Below are positions 37,669-47,471 of a stretch of DNA of 64,000 nt, piece by piece. This stretch comes from an uncultured Acidobacteriota bacterium (GTDB taxonomy: Bacteria; Acidobacteriota; Terriglobia; UBA7540), in assembly GCA_937900045.1 (NCBI GenBank), contig CALCEB010000025.1, positions 23,586 to 87,585 on the forward strand, given 5' to 3'. The translations under genes were made by a program, and so were the position numbers. The notes below the pieces were generated by a model that was not told the DNA's origin, ran no database searches, and saw nothing but the letters and a program-made list of their open reading frames with translations. Each line of letters starts with the position of its first letter. Position 1 is the first letter of the stretch.

Positions 37669-38756
37669 GCGGCTTGCTGCGAAATATTCAGCAGAATTCC
37701 GACGGCAAATAAATTGACCAACAGTGAAGAGCCTCCGTAACTCACAAACGGTAACGGAATTCCCTTAGTGGGAATCAAGCCGACCACCACACTCACGTTC
37801 ACCACCGCCTGCCCCACCAGCATAACAGTCAAGCCAATGGCCAGAAGCTTGCCGAAGGGATCCGAGCAGAAGGCTGCGGCTTTCAGACCGCGATAGAGGA
37901 TCACTCCGAACGCCACCAAAATCAGCCCCGCCCCCAGGAATCCCCATTCTTCGGCAATCACCGCATAAATAAAGTCCGTATGCGGTTCCGGAAGGAAAAA
38001 GAGTTTCTGCTTGCCCTCCATCAATCCAACACCGTTGATTCCTCCGGTTCCCACGGCAATGAGGGATTGGAGCATCTGGAACCCTTTGCCCCGAGGGTCC
38101 TTGTCATAGTAGAGGAATCCCAAAAGCCGGTTCATCCGGTAAGTGACATGGAAAATCAATAGATACAGAACCGGCAGTCCGGCTGCCGCAGCCGCGACAA
38201 AATACCGGATGCGGAGCCCGGCGGAAAAAAGCATCGCGGCTGCCACCATCACAATCGCCAGCGCCGTGCCCAGATCGGGCTCCTTCAGGATTAATGCAAC
38301 CGTAAGTCCGGTTACGACGCCGATCGGCAACAGGGTATGCCTCATATCGTTCACATCGTTCCGTTGCATCCCCAAAAGATAGGCGATAAAAATGACCACC
38401 ACAATCTTGGCAAGCTCAGAGGGTTGAAAATTGACGGGACCCAAGTGAAACCAGCGATGGGTGTTATGGCTGCGGGCGGCGAGGAGCACGCCACCGAGAA
38501 GTCCCATCAGCAACGCCGCCAGCGAAAACACGAATGCCGGATGACCGAGGCGGCGATAGTCCCGGTTCATCATCCAAACCATTCCGCCCAGCCCAATGGC
38601 CGCTCCCACCACTTGCCGGATCAGGAAGTGGTAACTCGACCCGTAAAGCTGCTGGGAAATCACGGCTGAGGCGCTGAAAACCATCAGGGCGCCGAAGAGA
38701 ACCAGTGCTACCACAGTCCCGAAGAGGATCTTGTCGGATTGCAGGCGTCTCGCCAT
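37665..38756 (-). CDS. ftsW: SEDS-family glycosyltransferase FtsW
   Basis: FtsW polymerises lipid II into glycan strands at the septum together with its cognate class B PBP. The 363-residue membrane protein has about ten helices and SEDS motifs: FSASAVISQQLYG, LKEPDLGTALAIVMV and the C-terminal IPLPFVSYGGSSLLVNL. Its position directly upstream of murG is the classical dcw order. A 41-base gap separates it from murD. Confidence 0.95.
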   Translation of the reverse strand: MARRLQSDKILFGTVVALVLFGALMVFSASAVISQQLYGSSYHFLIRQVVGAAIGLGGMVWMMNRDYRRLGHPAFVFSLAALLMGLLGGVLLAARSHNTHRWFHLGPVNFQPSELAKIVVVIFIAYLLGMQRNDVNDMRHTLLPIGVVTGLTVALILKEPDLGTALAIVMVAAAMLFSAGLRIRYFVAAAAAGLPVLYLLIFHVTYRMNRLLGFLYYDKDPRGKGFQMLQSLIAVGTGGINGVGLMEGKQKLFFLPEPHTDFIYAVIAEEWGFLGAGLILVAFGVILYRGLKAAAFCSDPFGKLLAIGLTVMLVGQAVVNVSVVVGLIPTKGIPLPFVSYGGSSLLVNLFAVGILLNISQQAA

Positions 38757-38797
38757 AGGATTCCCGATTGCCTTTCAGGGGCAGATGAAAAACCGCG

Positions 38798-40522
38798 TCA
38801 TCCCTCTTGCCTGGCCGCCAGATGGGGCTTGTTCACAACCTCATAATGCATTGCCGGCTCTTCAACCGGCTCCGGAGCGCGCAGATCATCCGTCTGAACC
38901 GGTGAAATCGAATCCATCGAATTCTCACCCTTCAACGGCTTCCCTTCGGAGTTCACTTCATCCGCACTCACTTCAAAGATCATTAACTTCTCGAGCTGCG
39001 GTGGGCATGCCTTTCCAGGGGCTGTCACTGCCGCCTCTGATACTACTTCCTGAACCTGCGAAGCGGATTCATCAGCCTGATCTGCTGGCTCATTGGTGCG
39101 GCGCGGGGTCATTTCCGTAGTGGGACGTGATGGCCGCCGCACTCCTGCTGACACCCCTAATTCTGTTGCCGTCTTCAGCTCCGCCACAAACTTCTTGAAA
39201 ACACGGCCGCGCTCTTCAAAATCCTGAAATTGGTCATAGCTCGCGCAGGCGGGAGAAAGCAGCACCACATCGCCCGGCACGGCCCGCAAGAACGCCTGGC
39301 GGACTGCGGTCTTCAAGTTCCCAGAGCTAATCGTCTCCACTGTTCCCTGAAGATCTTGGGAGATCCGTTCCGCCGCTGCGCCGATCAGATAAACCGCTTT
39401 CACCCGGCCGGAGACCAACGGAACCAGAGGCGTGTAAGGCGCTCCCTTGTCCTTGCCGCCCAAAATCAGGTGAATGCCCCCCTGGAATGCAGTGAGCGCC
39501 TTGGCCGTTGCATCCACGCTGGTGGCCTTTGAATCATTGAAGAATTCGACGCCGCGGATCGTTGCCACTTCCTCCAGCCGGTGCTCCACCCCCGCAAATT
39601 CGCGCACCACTTTGCGGATAGAATCGAAATCGGCGCCCAGCTTGCAAGCGGCAGCGCAAGCGGCCATGACGTTTTCGAGGTTGAACGAGCCTCGCAGCTT
39701 CACGTCATTCACCTCCAGCAGCGTTCTTTCCAGGTTGCCGGTCCGATAGAGGATTCGTCCCTTCGAAATCAAAACGCCCTCCGGGAGGTCCTGCTCCTTG
39801 CTGAAAAAGACTTTGCGGCTGGCAATGGCCGCGGCCAGCTTGGCCACTACCGGATCATCGGCATTCAGGATGGCGAAATCCACAGGCCGCTGGTTGCGGA
39901 AGATTTGAGCCTTGGCGCTGACGTACGCCTCAAAAGTGCCGTGCCGGTCAAGATGGTTGGGCGTGATGTTCAGGAGCACCGCAATCTGGGGACGCAAGTC
40001 TTGAATCGCCTCGAGTTGGAAGCTGCTCAATTCCGCCACGATAATCAACCCGGCCGTATCCAGATTGGCAAAGGAAATCAGTGGCGTGCCGATGTTGCCG
40101 CCGACCAGGAACGGAAGGCTGGAAGCTTCCAGAATCTTTCCGAGCAAGGTCGTGGTGGTGGTTTTTCCGTTGGAACCCGTGACTGCCACAAGTTTCCCTT
40201 TAAGGAACCACGTTGCGACCTCGACCTCGGGGAGAATCTTCACCCCTTTTTCGCGGGCGGCCGCGAGTTGCGGAAGGTCCCAGGGAACGCCGGGGCTGAC
40301 CACGATCAAGTCTTGCTTCAGAAAAGTCTGTTCACGGTGGATGCCCAGTTCCAGACCAATCTTTTCCGCGGTCAACGCCGAGAGTTGTGACTGGAAAGCT
40401 CCGGGGTGGCGCCGGTCGGTCACCGTCACCAGCGCTTTTTCCCGGCTCAGGCGGTACGCCACGGCGAACCCCGTCCGGGCCATTCCCACCACCAGCACAC
40501 GTTTTCCCCGCAATTCCATCAT
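38798..40522 (-). CDS. murD: UDP-N-acetylmuramoylalanine--D-glutamate ligase with long C-terminal tail
   Basis: MurD adds D-Glu to UDP-MurNAc-L-Ala. The 574-residue product has the MurD core in residues 1-~455: VLVVGMARTGFAVA, P-loop GSNGKTTT (117-124), NITPNHLDRHG and SPACASYDQFQDFEERG. The typical MurD is ~450 residues, so the extra ~120 residues are unusual. They are Pro/Glu/Thr/Ser-rich (PTTEMTPRRTNEPADQADES and onward to PHLAARQEG) and have no recognisable domain, so they are probably disordered. The ATG overlaps the stop of the small RHH gene at 40519-40701 by 4 bases. Confidence 0.92.
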   Translation of the reverse strand: MMELRGKRVLVVGMARTGFAVAYRLSREKALVTVTDRRHPGAFQSQLSALTAEKIGLELGIHREQTFLKQDLIVVSPGVPWDLPQLAAAREKGVKILPEVEVATWFLKGKLVAVTGSNGKTTTTTLLGKILEASSLPFLVGGNIGTPLISFANLDTAGLIIVAELSSFQLEAIQDLRPQIAVLLNITPNHLDRHGTFEAYVSAKAQIFRNQRPVDFAILNADDPVVAKLAAAIASRKVFFSKEQDLPEGVLISKGRILYRTGNLERTLLEVNDVKLRGSFNLENVMAACAAACKLGADFDSIRKVVREFAGVEHRLEEVATIRGVEFFNDSKATSVDATAKALTAFQGGIHLILGGKDKGAPYTPLVPLVSGRVKAVYLIGAAAERISQDLQGTVETISSGNLKTAVRQAFLRAVPGDVVLLSPACASYDQFQDFEERGRVFKKFVAELKTATELGVSAGVRRPSRPTTEMTPRRTNEPADQADESASQVQEVVSEAAVTAPGKACPPQLEKLMIFEVSADEVNSEGKPLKGENSMDSISPVQTDDLRAPEPVEEPAMHYEVVNKPHLAARQEG

Positions 40523-40701
40523 GCCTTGTTCACCTTCCGGGGGAATCCGTTCCTTCGGAAGTACCCGTCCAGGATTTCGGATACGATTTCAGAAAGGGAC
40601 CGCCGCGCGGTGCGGGCCAGCCGCCGCGCCGTTCGCACGGTTTGCTCGTTCAGCGTCAGACTGACGCGGGTCGGGTTCCGGAAAGACTTGGGACGCGCCA
40701 T
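40519..40701 (-). CDS. Small ribbon-helix-helix-like protein inside the dcw cluster
   Basis: The 60-residue basic protein (MARPKSFRNPTRVSLTLNEQ, then TVRTARRLARTARRSLSEIV) has the layout of a ribbon-helix-helix DNA-binding monomer: a short beta strand TRVSLTL, helix A with alternating Arg/Ala, a turn RSLSE and helix B IVSEILDGYF. Such proteins act as dimers that bind operator DNA, often as antitoxins or local repressors. Its stop overlaps the murD start by 4 bases (ATGA), so it is co-translated with murD. No toxin gene is adjacent. I know of no standard dcw gene at this position. Confidence 0.75.
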   Translation of the reverse strand: MARPKSFRNPTRVSLTLNEQTVRTARRLARTARRSLSEIVSEILDGYFRRNGFPRKVNKA

Positions 40702-40852
40702 GAGTCTCGTACCCAGAAGGTATTGCCTTTATTATTCAGCAGCCGGGTTAGAAAGCTGGGCCACTTCAGCATGTTAATGCGTATTTTATGCACAGAAATT
40801 CCCGATGTCAAAAGCGTTTATCACTGACCTTCCGGAATACCGTCTTACATCT

Positions 40853-41983
40853 TTAGCGCAGCTTCAAAGTGGTCAATGCGAACAACGCAAACACCAGGGC
40901 CATGATCCAGAAACGGGCGATGATCTTCGATTCCTTCCATCCCTGAAGCTCAAAATGGTGGTGAATCGGGGCCATGCGGAAGATTCTCTTGCCGCGAAGC
41001 TTAAAAGAACCTACCTGGAGGATCACCGACAAGGCTTCAATCACGAAGATACCTCCCACAAAAGGAAGCAACAACTCCTGCTTGATGATCACAGCTACGG
41101 TTCCGATTGCCCCACCTAACGAAAGCGACCCGACATCCCCCATGAAGATTTCCGCCGGATAGGCGTTATACCAAAGAAATCCCATACTGGCTCCCACCAT
41201 GGCTCCGCAGAAGACAGTCAGCTCTCCCGAACCGGGAAGGTGTTCCAGGTCCAAGTAGCCGGATAATATGGCATTTCCCGCAACATAAGTGAGTACAGTC
41301 AACGCTGACGACGCTATGATGACGCAGCCGATAGCCAGGCCGTCCAATCCATCGGTCAGATTCACGGCGTTCGACGAACCCACCACCACCAGAATCACTA
41401 GAATCAAAAAAGGGGTGAATGCAAGCGGATAGGTCCAAGCGGTTCGCAGCAGAGGCTCGATGAGAAAATCGGGATGGATGTTCTTAAAAAATGGAAAGGT
41501 CAGACTCGTTGAGTAGAGCCCGCTCACCGTCAGCAAGACCAGCGCCATTCCCAGCAAAAAACTGACCAACACCTGGTAGAGGATCTTGGAGCGGGCGCGA
41601 AGCCCCAGATTCTGGCGCCGCTGTAACTTTTGATAGTCATCCCAGAATCCAATGCCGCCGAAGGCTAACGTCACACCCAGCGTCAGCCACACCAGGACGT
41701 TTGACAGGTCCGCCCATAAAAGCGTCGGCAGAACGGTACAAAGGATAATCAGGACGCCGCCCATAGTCGGAGTGCCGGCCTTGGCTTGGTGGGATTGGGG
41801 GCCCTCCTCACGAATATATTGGCCGATTTGAAACTCCTTGAGCTTGCGGATCAACCAGGGGCCGGAAACGAGCGAAAGCACGAGGGCCGTGAGGCTGGAG
41901 TAGGCGGTACGGAACGTGATGTAACGGAAAAGGTTAAAGAGGTGGACATGGGTATGAAATTTCTCGAAGAGAAGATAGAACAT
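40853..41983 (-). CDS. mraY: Phospho-N-acetylmuramoyl-pentapeptide transferase
   Basis: MraY moves phospho-MurNAc-pentapeptide onto undecaprenyl phosphate to form lipid I. The 376-residue, ~10-helix protein has the catalytic motifs [25 protein letters not shown] and the C-terminal [14 protein letters not shown], the HHHFE motif of MraY. Position between murF and murD is standard apart from the small RHH gene inserted after it. It follows murF by 32 bases. Confidence 0.97.
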   Translation of the reverse strand: MFYLLFEKFHTHVHLFNLFRYITFRTAYSSLTALVLSLVSGPWLIRKLKEFQIGQYIREEGPQSHQAKAGTPTMGGVLIILCTVLPTLLWADLSNVLVWLTLGVTLAFGGIGFWDDYQKLQRRQNLGLRARSKILYQVLVSFLLGMALVLLTVSGLYSTSLTFPFFKNIHPDFLIEPLLRTAWTYPLAFTPFLILVILVVVGSSNAVNLTDGLDGLAIGCVIIASSALTVLTYVAGNAILSGYLDLEHLPGSGELTVFCGAMVGASMGFLWYNAYPAEIFMGDVGSLSLGGAIGTVAVIIKQELLLPFVGGIFVIEALSVILQVGSFKLRGKRIFRMAPIHHHFELQGWKESKIIARFWIMALVFALFALTTLKLR

Positions 41984-42015
41984 GCGTTGTTAGTTTATTG
42001 GAAGTGGGCGCGCTA

Positions 42016-43449
42016 TCAATTTGGGCGCTCTCTTCCATCATGGTGGTTTTCTGGGCTGGGTTGCAAGGCTTTAACCAACTCTTCGAGATGTACGCCCCGC
42101 GAACCCTTTACTAAGACGACATCGCCGCGACGGAGTAGCCCACGGCAGAACAACGCTGCTTCCTGGGCCCGGTCGAAATAAATCATGCGTTCAGATGAAA
42201 GACCGGCTTCGCGCGCACCGTCCAGAATATAACGCGCATCCCCCTGCACTCCGGCCAGCCAATCAATGCCGCTCCTTGCGCAGATGGCGCCCACTTCCCG
42301 GTGCAACTGCGGCGAAGAGGGACCCAACTCTAACATCTCTCCCGCCACCACAATCCGCCGACCGGTGCAAGGCCAATCACGCAACGTTTTCAGCATCATT
42401 TCCATCGCCTTGGGATTGGAATTGTAGGAGTCATTCATTATCACCAGGCCATCGGGCAGCGAGATGATGTCCGCACGCTGGCCCGGAGGCTTGAATTCCC
42501 GAAGGGCATTCTGCACTTCCGGCTCTGGAATATCAAAAAGCACGGCTGTGGCAATAGCCGCTAAAGCATTTTCAACATTGTGCCGCCCTGGCATCGGAAT
42601 TGTGAACCTGCCGCGATACGGCGCCCCTTCCAGTCTGAACTCCGTACGAATACCTTGACCGGACTTGCTCCAGAAAGTCTCCACTTCCAAGCATCGAATC
42701 TGCGCGCCTTGCTTGAAGCCGAAGGTCAAGACTCTGCCATCAAAACCCTCAGCAAACCGGCGGACGCGGTCATCATCAAAATTCAGAATCGCAGCCTTGG
42801 GCGGTTGAAGTCCTTCGATCAATTCCCGTTTCGCTCGCGCGATGGAGTCCACGGAATCAAAAAACTCCAGGTGTGCAGGGGCCACGTTCGTCACCACGCC
42901 TATCTGTGGTCCGGCAATGGAAGCGAGGCGCGCGATTTCTCCCCCCGCAGACATTCCCATTTCCATCACCGCGACTTCATGCTCTGGCTCCAACGCCAAC
43001 AAGGAGAGTGGAATCCCGAATTGATTATTCAAATTTCCGGGCGACTTCAAAACGCGGAAATGCGAGGCCAGCACCGCAGCGATCATTTCCTTGGTCGTCG
43101 TCTTTCCCGTGCTCCCCGTGACGCCTACGAGTTTCTTGCCCCACCGGCGCCGGATGGCGCGGGCCAGTTCCTGCAAAGCTGCCGTCGTGTCGTTGACCGG
43201 AATTAGCTCCTCGTGTGTTAGATCCTGAAACTGGCCCAGCGCCTTCTGTTCGATTACGGCGCCAATTGCCCCACATTCCAGCGCTTGCCGGACAAATCGG
43301 TGCCCGTCCCACCTTTTGCCGCGGATGGCAAAAAAGAGCTCGCCCGGCTTGACGGAACGAGAATCAATCGAGTAACCCAGGGCCAGTTTCTGCGGGCTCC
43401 GGCATTTAGCGCCAAGGATTGGGGCGATTTCGCTCAAGGTTAACTTCAT
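42016..43449 (-). CDS. murF: UDP-MurNAc-tripeptide--D-Ala-D-Ala ligase
   Basis: MurF adds D-Ala-D-Ala to complete the UDP-MurNAc-pentapeptide. The 477-residue protein has the N-terminal YSIDSRSVKPGELFFAIRG uridine-binding domain, P-loop VTGSTGKTTTKEM, the central domain and the C-terminal NDSYNSNPKAM and AGEMLELGPSS motifs that distinguish MurF. It follows murE after a 193-base gap that shows no gene. No ddl gene is found in the cluster. Confidence 0.96.
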   Translation of the reverse strand: MKLTLSEIAPILGAKCRSPQKLALGYSIDSRSVKPGELFFAIRGKRWDGHRFVRQALECGAIGAVIEQKALGQFQDLTHEELIPVNDTTAALQELARAIRRRWGKKLVGVTGSTGKTTTKEMIAAVLASHFRVLKSPGNLNNQFGIPLSLLALEPEHEVAVMEMGMSAGGEIARLASIAGPQIGVVTNVAPAHLEFFDSVDSIARAKRELIEGLQPPKAAILNFDDDRVRRFAEGFDGRVLTFGFKQGAQIRCLEVETFWSKSGQGIRTEFRLEGAPYRGRFTIPMPGRHNVENALAAIATAVLFDIPEPEVQNALREFKPPGQRADIISLPDGLVIMNDSYNSNPKAMEMMLKTLRDWPCTGRRIVVAGEMLELGPSSPQLHREVGAICARSGIDWLAGVQGDARYILDGAREAGLSSERMIYFDRAQEAALFCRGLLRRGDVVLVKGSRGVHLEELVKALQPSPENHHDGRERPN

Positions 43450-43642
43450 GGAGTGACGGGACCCGGCCGGGCTTGGGTGAACCGTTTAGATTTGTGATTA
43501 AAACCACTCGAAAGCAATGATTATTTCGGTTCCTTGAGCTAGGCGCCACTTCATCCACGGCCCTCTCCTCAAAGTGGGGAAAACGTGGAAGGCGAGGAGG
43601 CGCGAGCAAGGGAACCATCCTTTGTCATTCTAAAGCGAAGCC

Positions 43643-45133
43643 TCACGAATGGTCTGGGCCGGGCTCCGCCCACCCCATTTCGTGAAGAATGGCGCGCGCC
43701 ACCTCCCGGTCGTCAAACGGGATCGTGCGCTCTTTCAAAATCTGATAGGTTTCGTGGCCCTTTCCTGCAATGACCACGACATCCCCGGGTCGCGCCTGTT
43801 CAACCGCCTGGCGGATAGCCGCTCCACGGTCTACTTCCGTCAGGTAAGGCTTGCTGGCTCGTTGCAAGCCCACCATGACGTCATTCATGATGCTGATGGG
43901 GTCCTCGCTGCGGGGATTGTCGGAGGTCAACACCACAAGGTCGCTGAGCGTCCCGGCCGCTTCACCCATCAGCGGCCGCTTGGTCCGGTCACGATCTCCG
44001 CCACAACCAAATACGGTAATCACGCGCCCTCGCGCTAGTGGGCGGGCCGTATTCAGAACATTCTTCAGCGCATCGTACTTGTGAGCGTAATCCACAAAGA
44101 CCTGGAAGGGTTGCCCCTCATCAATTTTCTCAAAGCGGCCTGGGATTTGCCGAAGACGGGAGATGCCTTCCTGAATTTTTTCCCGGGGGATGCCCAAGCC
44201 ATCGGCAGTCGCCGCCGCCGCCAGGACATCTTCAAGGTTCCCGCGCCCTAGCAAGGGAGATTCAATCTCCCATTTCCCGCCCGGGGCCGCGAGCGTGGCG
44301 CGAAGGCCATCGCTCCCCAGGGTAAACTGTTTCACCCGGTACTGTGCGTTCGATTCCACTCCATAGGTAATCTGGCGAGATTGGGGAATCTCCATCAATC
44401 TTGCCGCCCAGGCGTCATCCTGATTGATAACGCTCAGTTCAGGCGGGGGCGCGCCCAAACCTTCGAAGAGTTTGCGCTTGGCTGCAAAGTAATGCTCGAA
44501 ATCCTTATGATAGTCGAGATGGTCCCCCGTGAGATTGGTGAAAACGGCAGCCTTGAAATGGAAGCCCCAGACGCGCTCCTGGTCCAATGCATGGGAGGAG
44601 ACTTCCATGACCGCGGCATTCCCACCCGCTTCACGAAAGGCATTGAAGTAAGTGAGGAGGTCCAGGGATTCCGGGGTGGTGTTCTTCGCCACAATTGTTT
44701 GCGGCCCGAACCGGTATTCGATCGACCCGAAAAGTCCAGCCGTGATTCCGGCGGCCGCTAGAATTGAATGCAGCAGATAGACGGTCGTGGTTTTGCCGCT
44801 GGTTCCGGTGACACCAGTCAGTTGGAGGCTGAGGTCGGGATGATGGAAAAAATTCCGCCCTGCCAGCGCCAAGGCTCTGCGAATCTTTCCAACCCGGACC
44901 CAACGGGATTTCAACGCTTCGGGCGCGGGGCGTTCACTGACAATTGCCACGGCCCCGTTTTCGAGAGCGCGGGGAATAAAGTCGTGGCCGTCCGCCTGCT
45001 CTCCCTGGATGGCGAAGAAGAGCGTGCCCGGCTTGACGGACCGCGAATCGTAGGCGAGCGATTGAATTTCAAGATGCGGGGCGACGCCGGATTCGAGCGT
45101 GGGCACTTCCCGAAGGATCTCGCCAATAACCAT
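43643..45133 (-). CDS. murE: UDP-MurNAc-tripeptide synthetase, meso-DAP type
   Basis: MurE adds the third residue to the peptidoglycan stem. The 496-residue enzyme has LAYDSRSVKPGTLFFAIQG, P-loop GTSGKTTTVYL, TNLTGDHLDYH and the substrate motif DNPRSEDP at about residues 405-412. DNPR is characteristic of enzymes that add meso-diaminopimelate rather than lysine, which fits a Gram-negative wall. A TTG at 45139 precedes the ATG 45133 used here. It lies after a 226-base gap containing a palindromic repeat. Confidence 0.96.
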   Translation of the reverse strand: MVIGEILREVPTLESGVAPHLEIQSLAYDSRSVKPGTLFFAIQGEQADGHDFIPRALENGAVAIVSERPAPEALKSRWVRVGKIRRALALAGRNFFHHPDLSLQLTGVTGTSGKTTTVYLLHSILAAAGITAGLFGSIEYRFGPQTIVAKNTTPESLDLLTYFNAFREAGGNAAVMEVSSHALDQERVWGFHFKAAVFTNLTGDHLDYHKDFEHYFAAKRKLFEGLGAPPPELSVINQDDAWAARLMEIPQSRQITYGVESNAQYRVKQFTLGSDGLRATLAAPGGKWEIESPLLGRGNLEDVLAAAATADGLGIPREKIQEGISRLRQIPGRFEKIDEGQPFQVFVDYAHKYDALKNVLNTARPLARGRVITVFGCGGDRDRTKRPLMGEAAGTLSDLVVLTSDNPRSEDPISIMNDVMVGLQRASKPYLTEVDRGAAIRQAVEQARPGDVVVIAGKGHETYQILKERTIPFDDREVARAILHEMGWAEPGPDHS

Positions 45134-45271
45134 CTTCAACTCTCACCCTGGAGTCAATAGTATGATGCGTCTTGGGGTAGCGGGAGCTTTTGCTGTCCTT
45201 GCCTCCCGCCGGATTAAAAACTGCTTCTTTATACACAACAGAGCAAGGTTGCATCGCTCCAAAACTGCATA

Positions 45272-45338
45272 ATCCGCCACGGCGTAACCGCCGTGGCGGG
45301 ATTCGCATATTGCGCCGCTCATAAAGCGGCGCTACAAC
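45272..45338. repeat. double hairpin between ftsI and murE
   Basis: ATCCGCCACGGCG / CCGCCGTGGCGGGAT and GCGCCGCT / AAGCGGCGC form two adjacent hairpins ending in CGGCGCTACAACAA, which links it to the family at 5468-5538. It could attenuate transcription between ftsI and murE, but no T-run is present. Confidence 0.65.
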
Positions 45339-45359
45339 AATGGAAAGTTCCGGTCTGCT

Positions 45360-47471
45360 TCACTGCCCCCAACGACCGAACTCGACGGTCACCCGGGCCC
45401 CCACTGGGACCTGGGTTCCCGCTGGCGGATCCTGTTGTATCGCCAATCCCGATCCGCTCAGTTCCAGGTCGAGTCCGAGGCGCTGGCATTCCTGAGCGAC
45501 ACGCCTTTCCGCAAGCCCAGAGAAATTAGGGATGGCGACTTCTGGCCCTGCATTCAGAACTTGGGTTGCCGCACTTGGTACTGCTGGCAACTCGTTATAT
45601 GAGACCGGTTCAATCGGGGCGGACCGTGGGCCGGCTGAAGGACCCGCAGACCGTGCGCCTCCGCTCACGCTTCCCGGTTCTGCCATGGGGACTGTCCGGC
45701 TGGCGTTCGCGGCAATGCGCGGCAGCGAATCAGGATCGTCTTGCGGAACATTGAGGTAAGCGAGTGTTTGTTGGGCGATCTGCTTAAAAACCGGTGCAGC
45801 AACTTCTGCTCCGTAATACTGCCCCACCGGTGAATCTACCGAAACTAGGATGACCACCCGAGGCTTCAGGGCGGGTGCAATTCCTACGAAAGACGCCACA
45901 TGGTGGATTCTGGAATACCGGCCGTCAGGGTCCACTTTCTGCCCGGTTCCTGTCTTACCCTCCACCGTGTAACCGCTGATCTGAGCGTTCGTGCCTGTGC
46001 CATGGGCAACCACACCCATTAGCATTTGATGCATCTCTGCCGCTGTCTTTTCACTGATTATGCGCCGTCCCTCCGGCGGGATTACGGGATCGTGTTCGTT
46101 GCCCAAGAAGACGTCCTGAATAATGTGAGGCTTGAAATAGATGCCACCGTTCGCTACGGCCGAATACGCAGAAGCGATCTGGACCGGTGTCACCCCAATT
46201 TCCTGACCTATCGAAATCTCGCCAATCGAAATCCCGGACCACCGGTCCGGCGGCTTGAGCAATCCTCGCTCCTCGCCTGGCAGGTCGATGCCAGTCTTCG
46301 ATCCGAACCCATATCCCAGGATATACCTGTAAAACCGAGCATCACCTAGCCGCAGGCTGAGTTTGATAGTCCCCACGTCGCTTGATTTGGCCAAGACATC
46401 CGCCACGCTAAGAAAACCCATCTTTTCGACATCATGAATCGTGTGACCCGCAAGAACGATGCCCCCTTCCTGGCAATCAATGACCTCGCTCGGATTCGTT
46501 AGGCCTTCATCCAAGGCGGCTGAGACAGTGACCAGCTTGAAAACCGAACCGGGCTCATAAACCCAGGAAACACCCCGATTCTCACGGGCTTGCGGGGAGC
46601 TCTGCCGGTAAAGGTTGGGATCAAAAGTGGGAGAGCTGGCCATGGCCAGGATGGCCCCGGTGTTGGGGTCCTCGACGACCACTGCTCCCCCCAGCGCATG
46701 ATGCTGTGCAACACCATCACTCAAGGCTTTTTGTGCGAAATATTGAATATTCTGATCGATCGTGAGAACTATATTTTTCCCGGGTTCGCCCGTGCCCTGG
46801 ACGGAACGGAGAAAATGCCGGCGGGCGTCTTCCGTGACCATAACGCGGCCCGGCTCCCCTGCGATTTCGCTGTTCATCCCATATTCGATTCCCGCCAGCC
46901 CTTCATCGTCCATGCCCACGTACCCCAGCACGTTAGCTGCAAGGGTTCCCTCCGGATAGAAACGCTTCATCTCCTTCTGAAAATAGATCCCTCTCAGGTC
47001 AAGTTCTTTCACCCGCACCGCTTCTTCCTTGGTCACTTTTCTCTTGATCCAGCAAAACGAATGAAATTCCTCAAGGCGGCTTACCAGCTCGTGCGGGTCA
47101 AGCTGAAGGATTGGGGCCAGCCGCAGGGCTGCTCTTGCGCGGTTTGAAATCTGGGAGGGAACGGCAAAGATAGAATCTACCGGCAGACTCATCGCCAGCG
47201 GATGCATGCTGCGATCAAAAATGGCGCCTCTTTGGGGCGTTAGCTCAATGACCCGCTGCTGCTGTTGGTCCGCTTTCCTCACCCAATAGACGTATTGGAT
47301 GACCTGGAGGTAGTAAAGGCGGGTGATCGCTATCACGATCCAAAAGGCAAAGATCCCCCCCAGCAAAAGGGTTCGGTGGAGACCTTGGCTCGGCCCTGGG
47401 TTGACTTCCTGTTCATGGACCATTGGGGGTGCAGGATTGTGGTAGGAATCCCGAATAGGACTTCGGGGCAT
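45360..47471 (-). CDS. ftsI: Division transpeptidase FtsI/PBP3 with C-terminal PASTA domain
   Basis: Class B PBPs cross-link septal peptidoglycan. The 703-residue protein has a membrane anchor (~36-55), a dimerisation domain, and transpeptidase motifs PGSVFKLVT (SxxK), KSSDVG (SxN region) and VEGKTGTGQK (KTG). The C-terminal ~60 residues (VAIPNFSGLAERRVAQECQR, then PPAGTQVPVGARVTVEFG) are a PASTA domain, common in Gram-positive and some Acidobacteriota PBPs but missing in E. coli FtsI. A ~70-residue Ser/Pro/Ala linker precedes it. The ATG abuts the ftsL stop (TAAATG). Confidence 0.95.
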   Translation of the reverse strand: MPRSPIRDSYHNPAPPMVHEQEVNPGPSQGLHRTLLLGGIFAFWIVIAITRLYYLQVIQYVYWVRKADQQQQRVIELTPQRGAIFDRSMHPLAMSLPVDSIFAVPSQISNRARAALRLAPILQLDPHELVSRLEEFHSFCWIKRKVTKEEAVRVKELDLRGIYFQKEMKRFYPEGTLAANVLGYVGMDDEGLAGIEYGMNSEIAGEPGRVMVTEDARRHFLRSVQGTGEPGKNIVLTIDQNIQYFAQKALSDGVAQHHALGGAVVVEDPNTGAILAMASSPTFDPNLYRQSSPQARENRGVSWVYEPGSVFKLVTVSAALDEGLTNPSEVIDCQEGGIVLAGHTIHDVEKMGFLSVADVLAKSSDVGTIKLSLRLGDARFYRYILGYGFGSKTGIDLPGEERGLLKPPDRWSGISIGEISIGQEIGVTPVQIASAYSAVANGGIYFKPHIIQDVFLGNEHDPVIPPEGRRIISEKTAAEMHQMLMGVVAHGTGTNAQISGYTVEGKTGTGQKVDPDGRYSRIHHVASFVGIAPALKPRVVILVSVDSPVGQYYGAEVAAPVFKQIAQQTLAYLNVPQDDPDSLPRIAANASRTVPMAEPGSVSGGARSAGPSAGPRSAPIEPVSYNELPAVPSAATQVLNAGPEVAIPNFSGLAERRVAQECQRLGLDLELSGSGLAIQQDPPAGTQVPVGARVTVEFGRWGQ

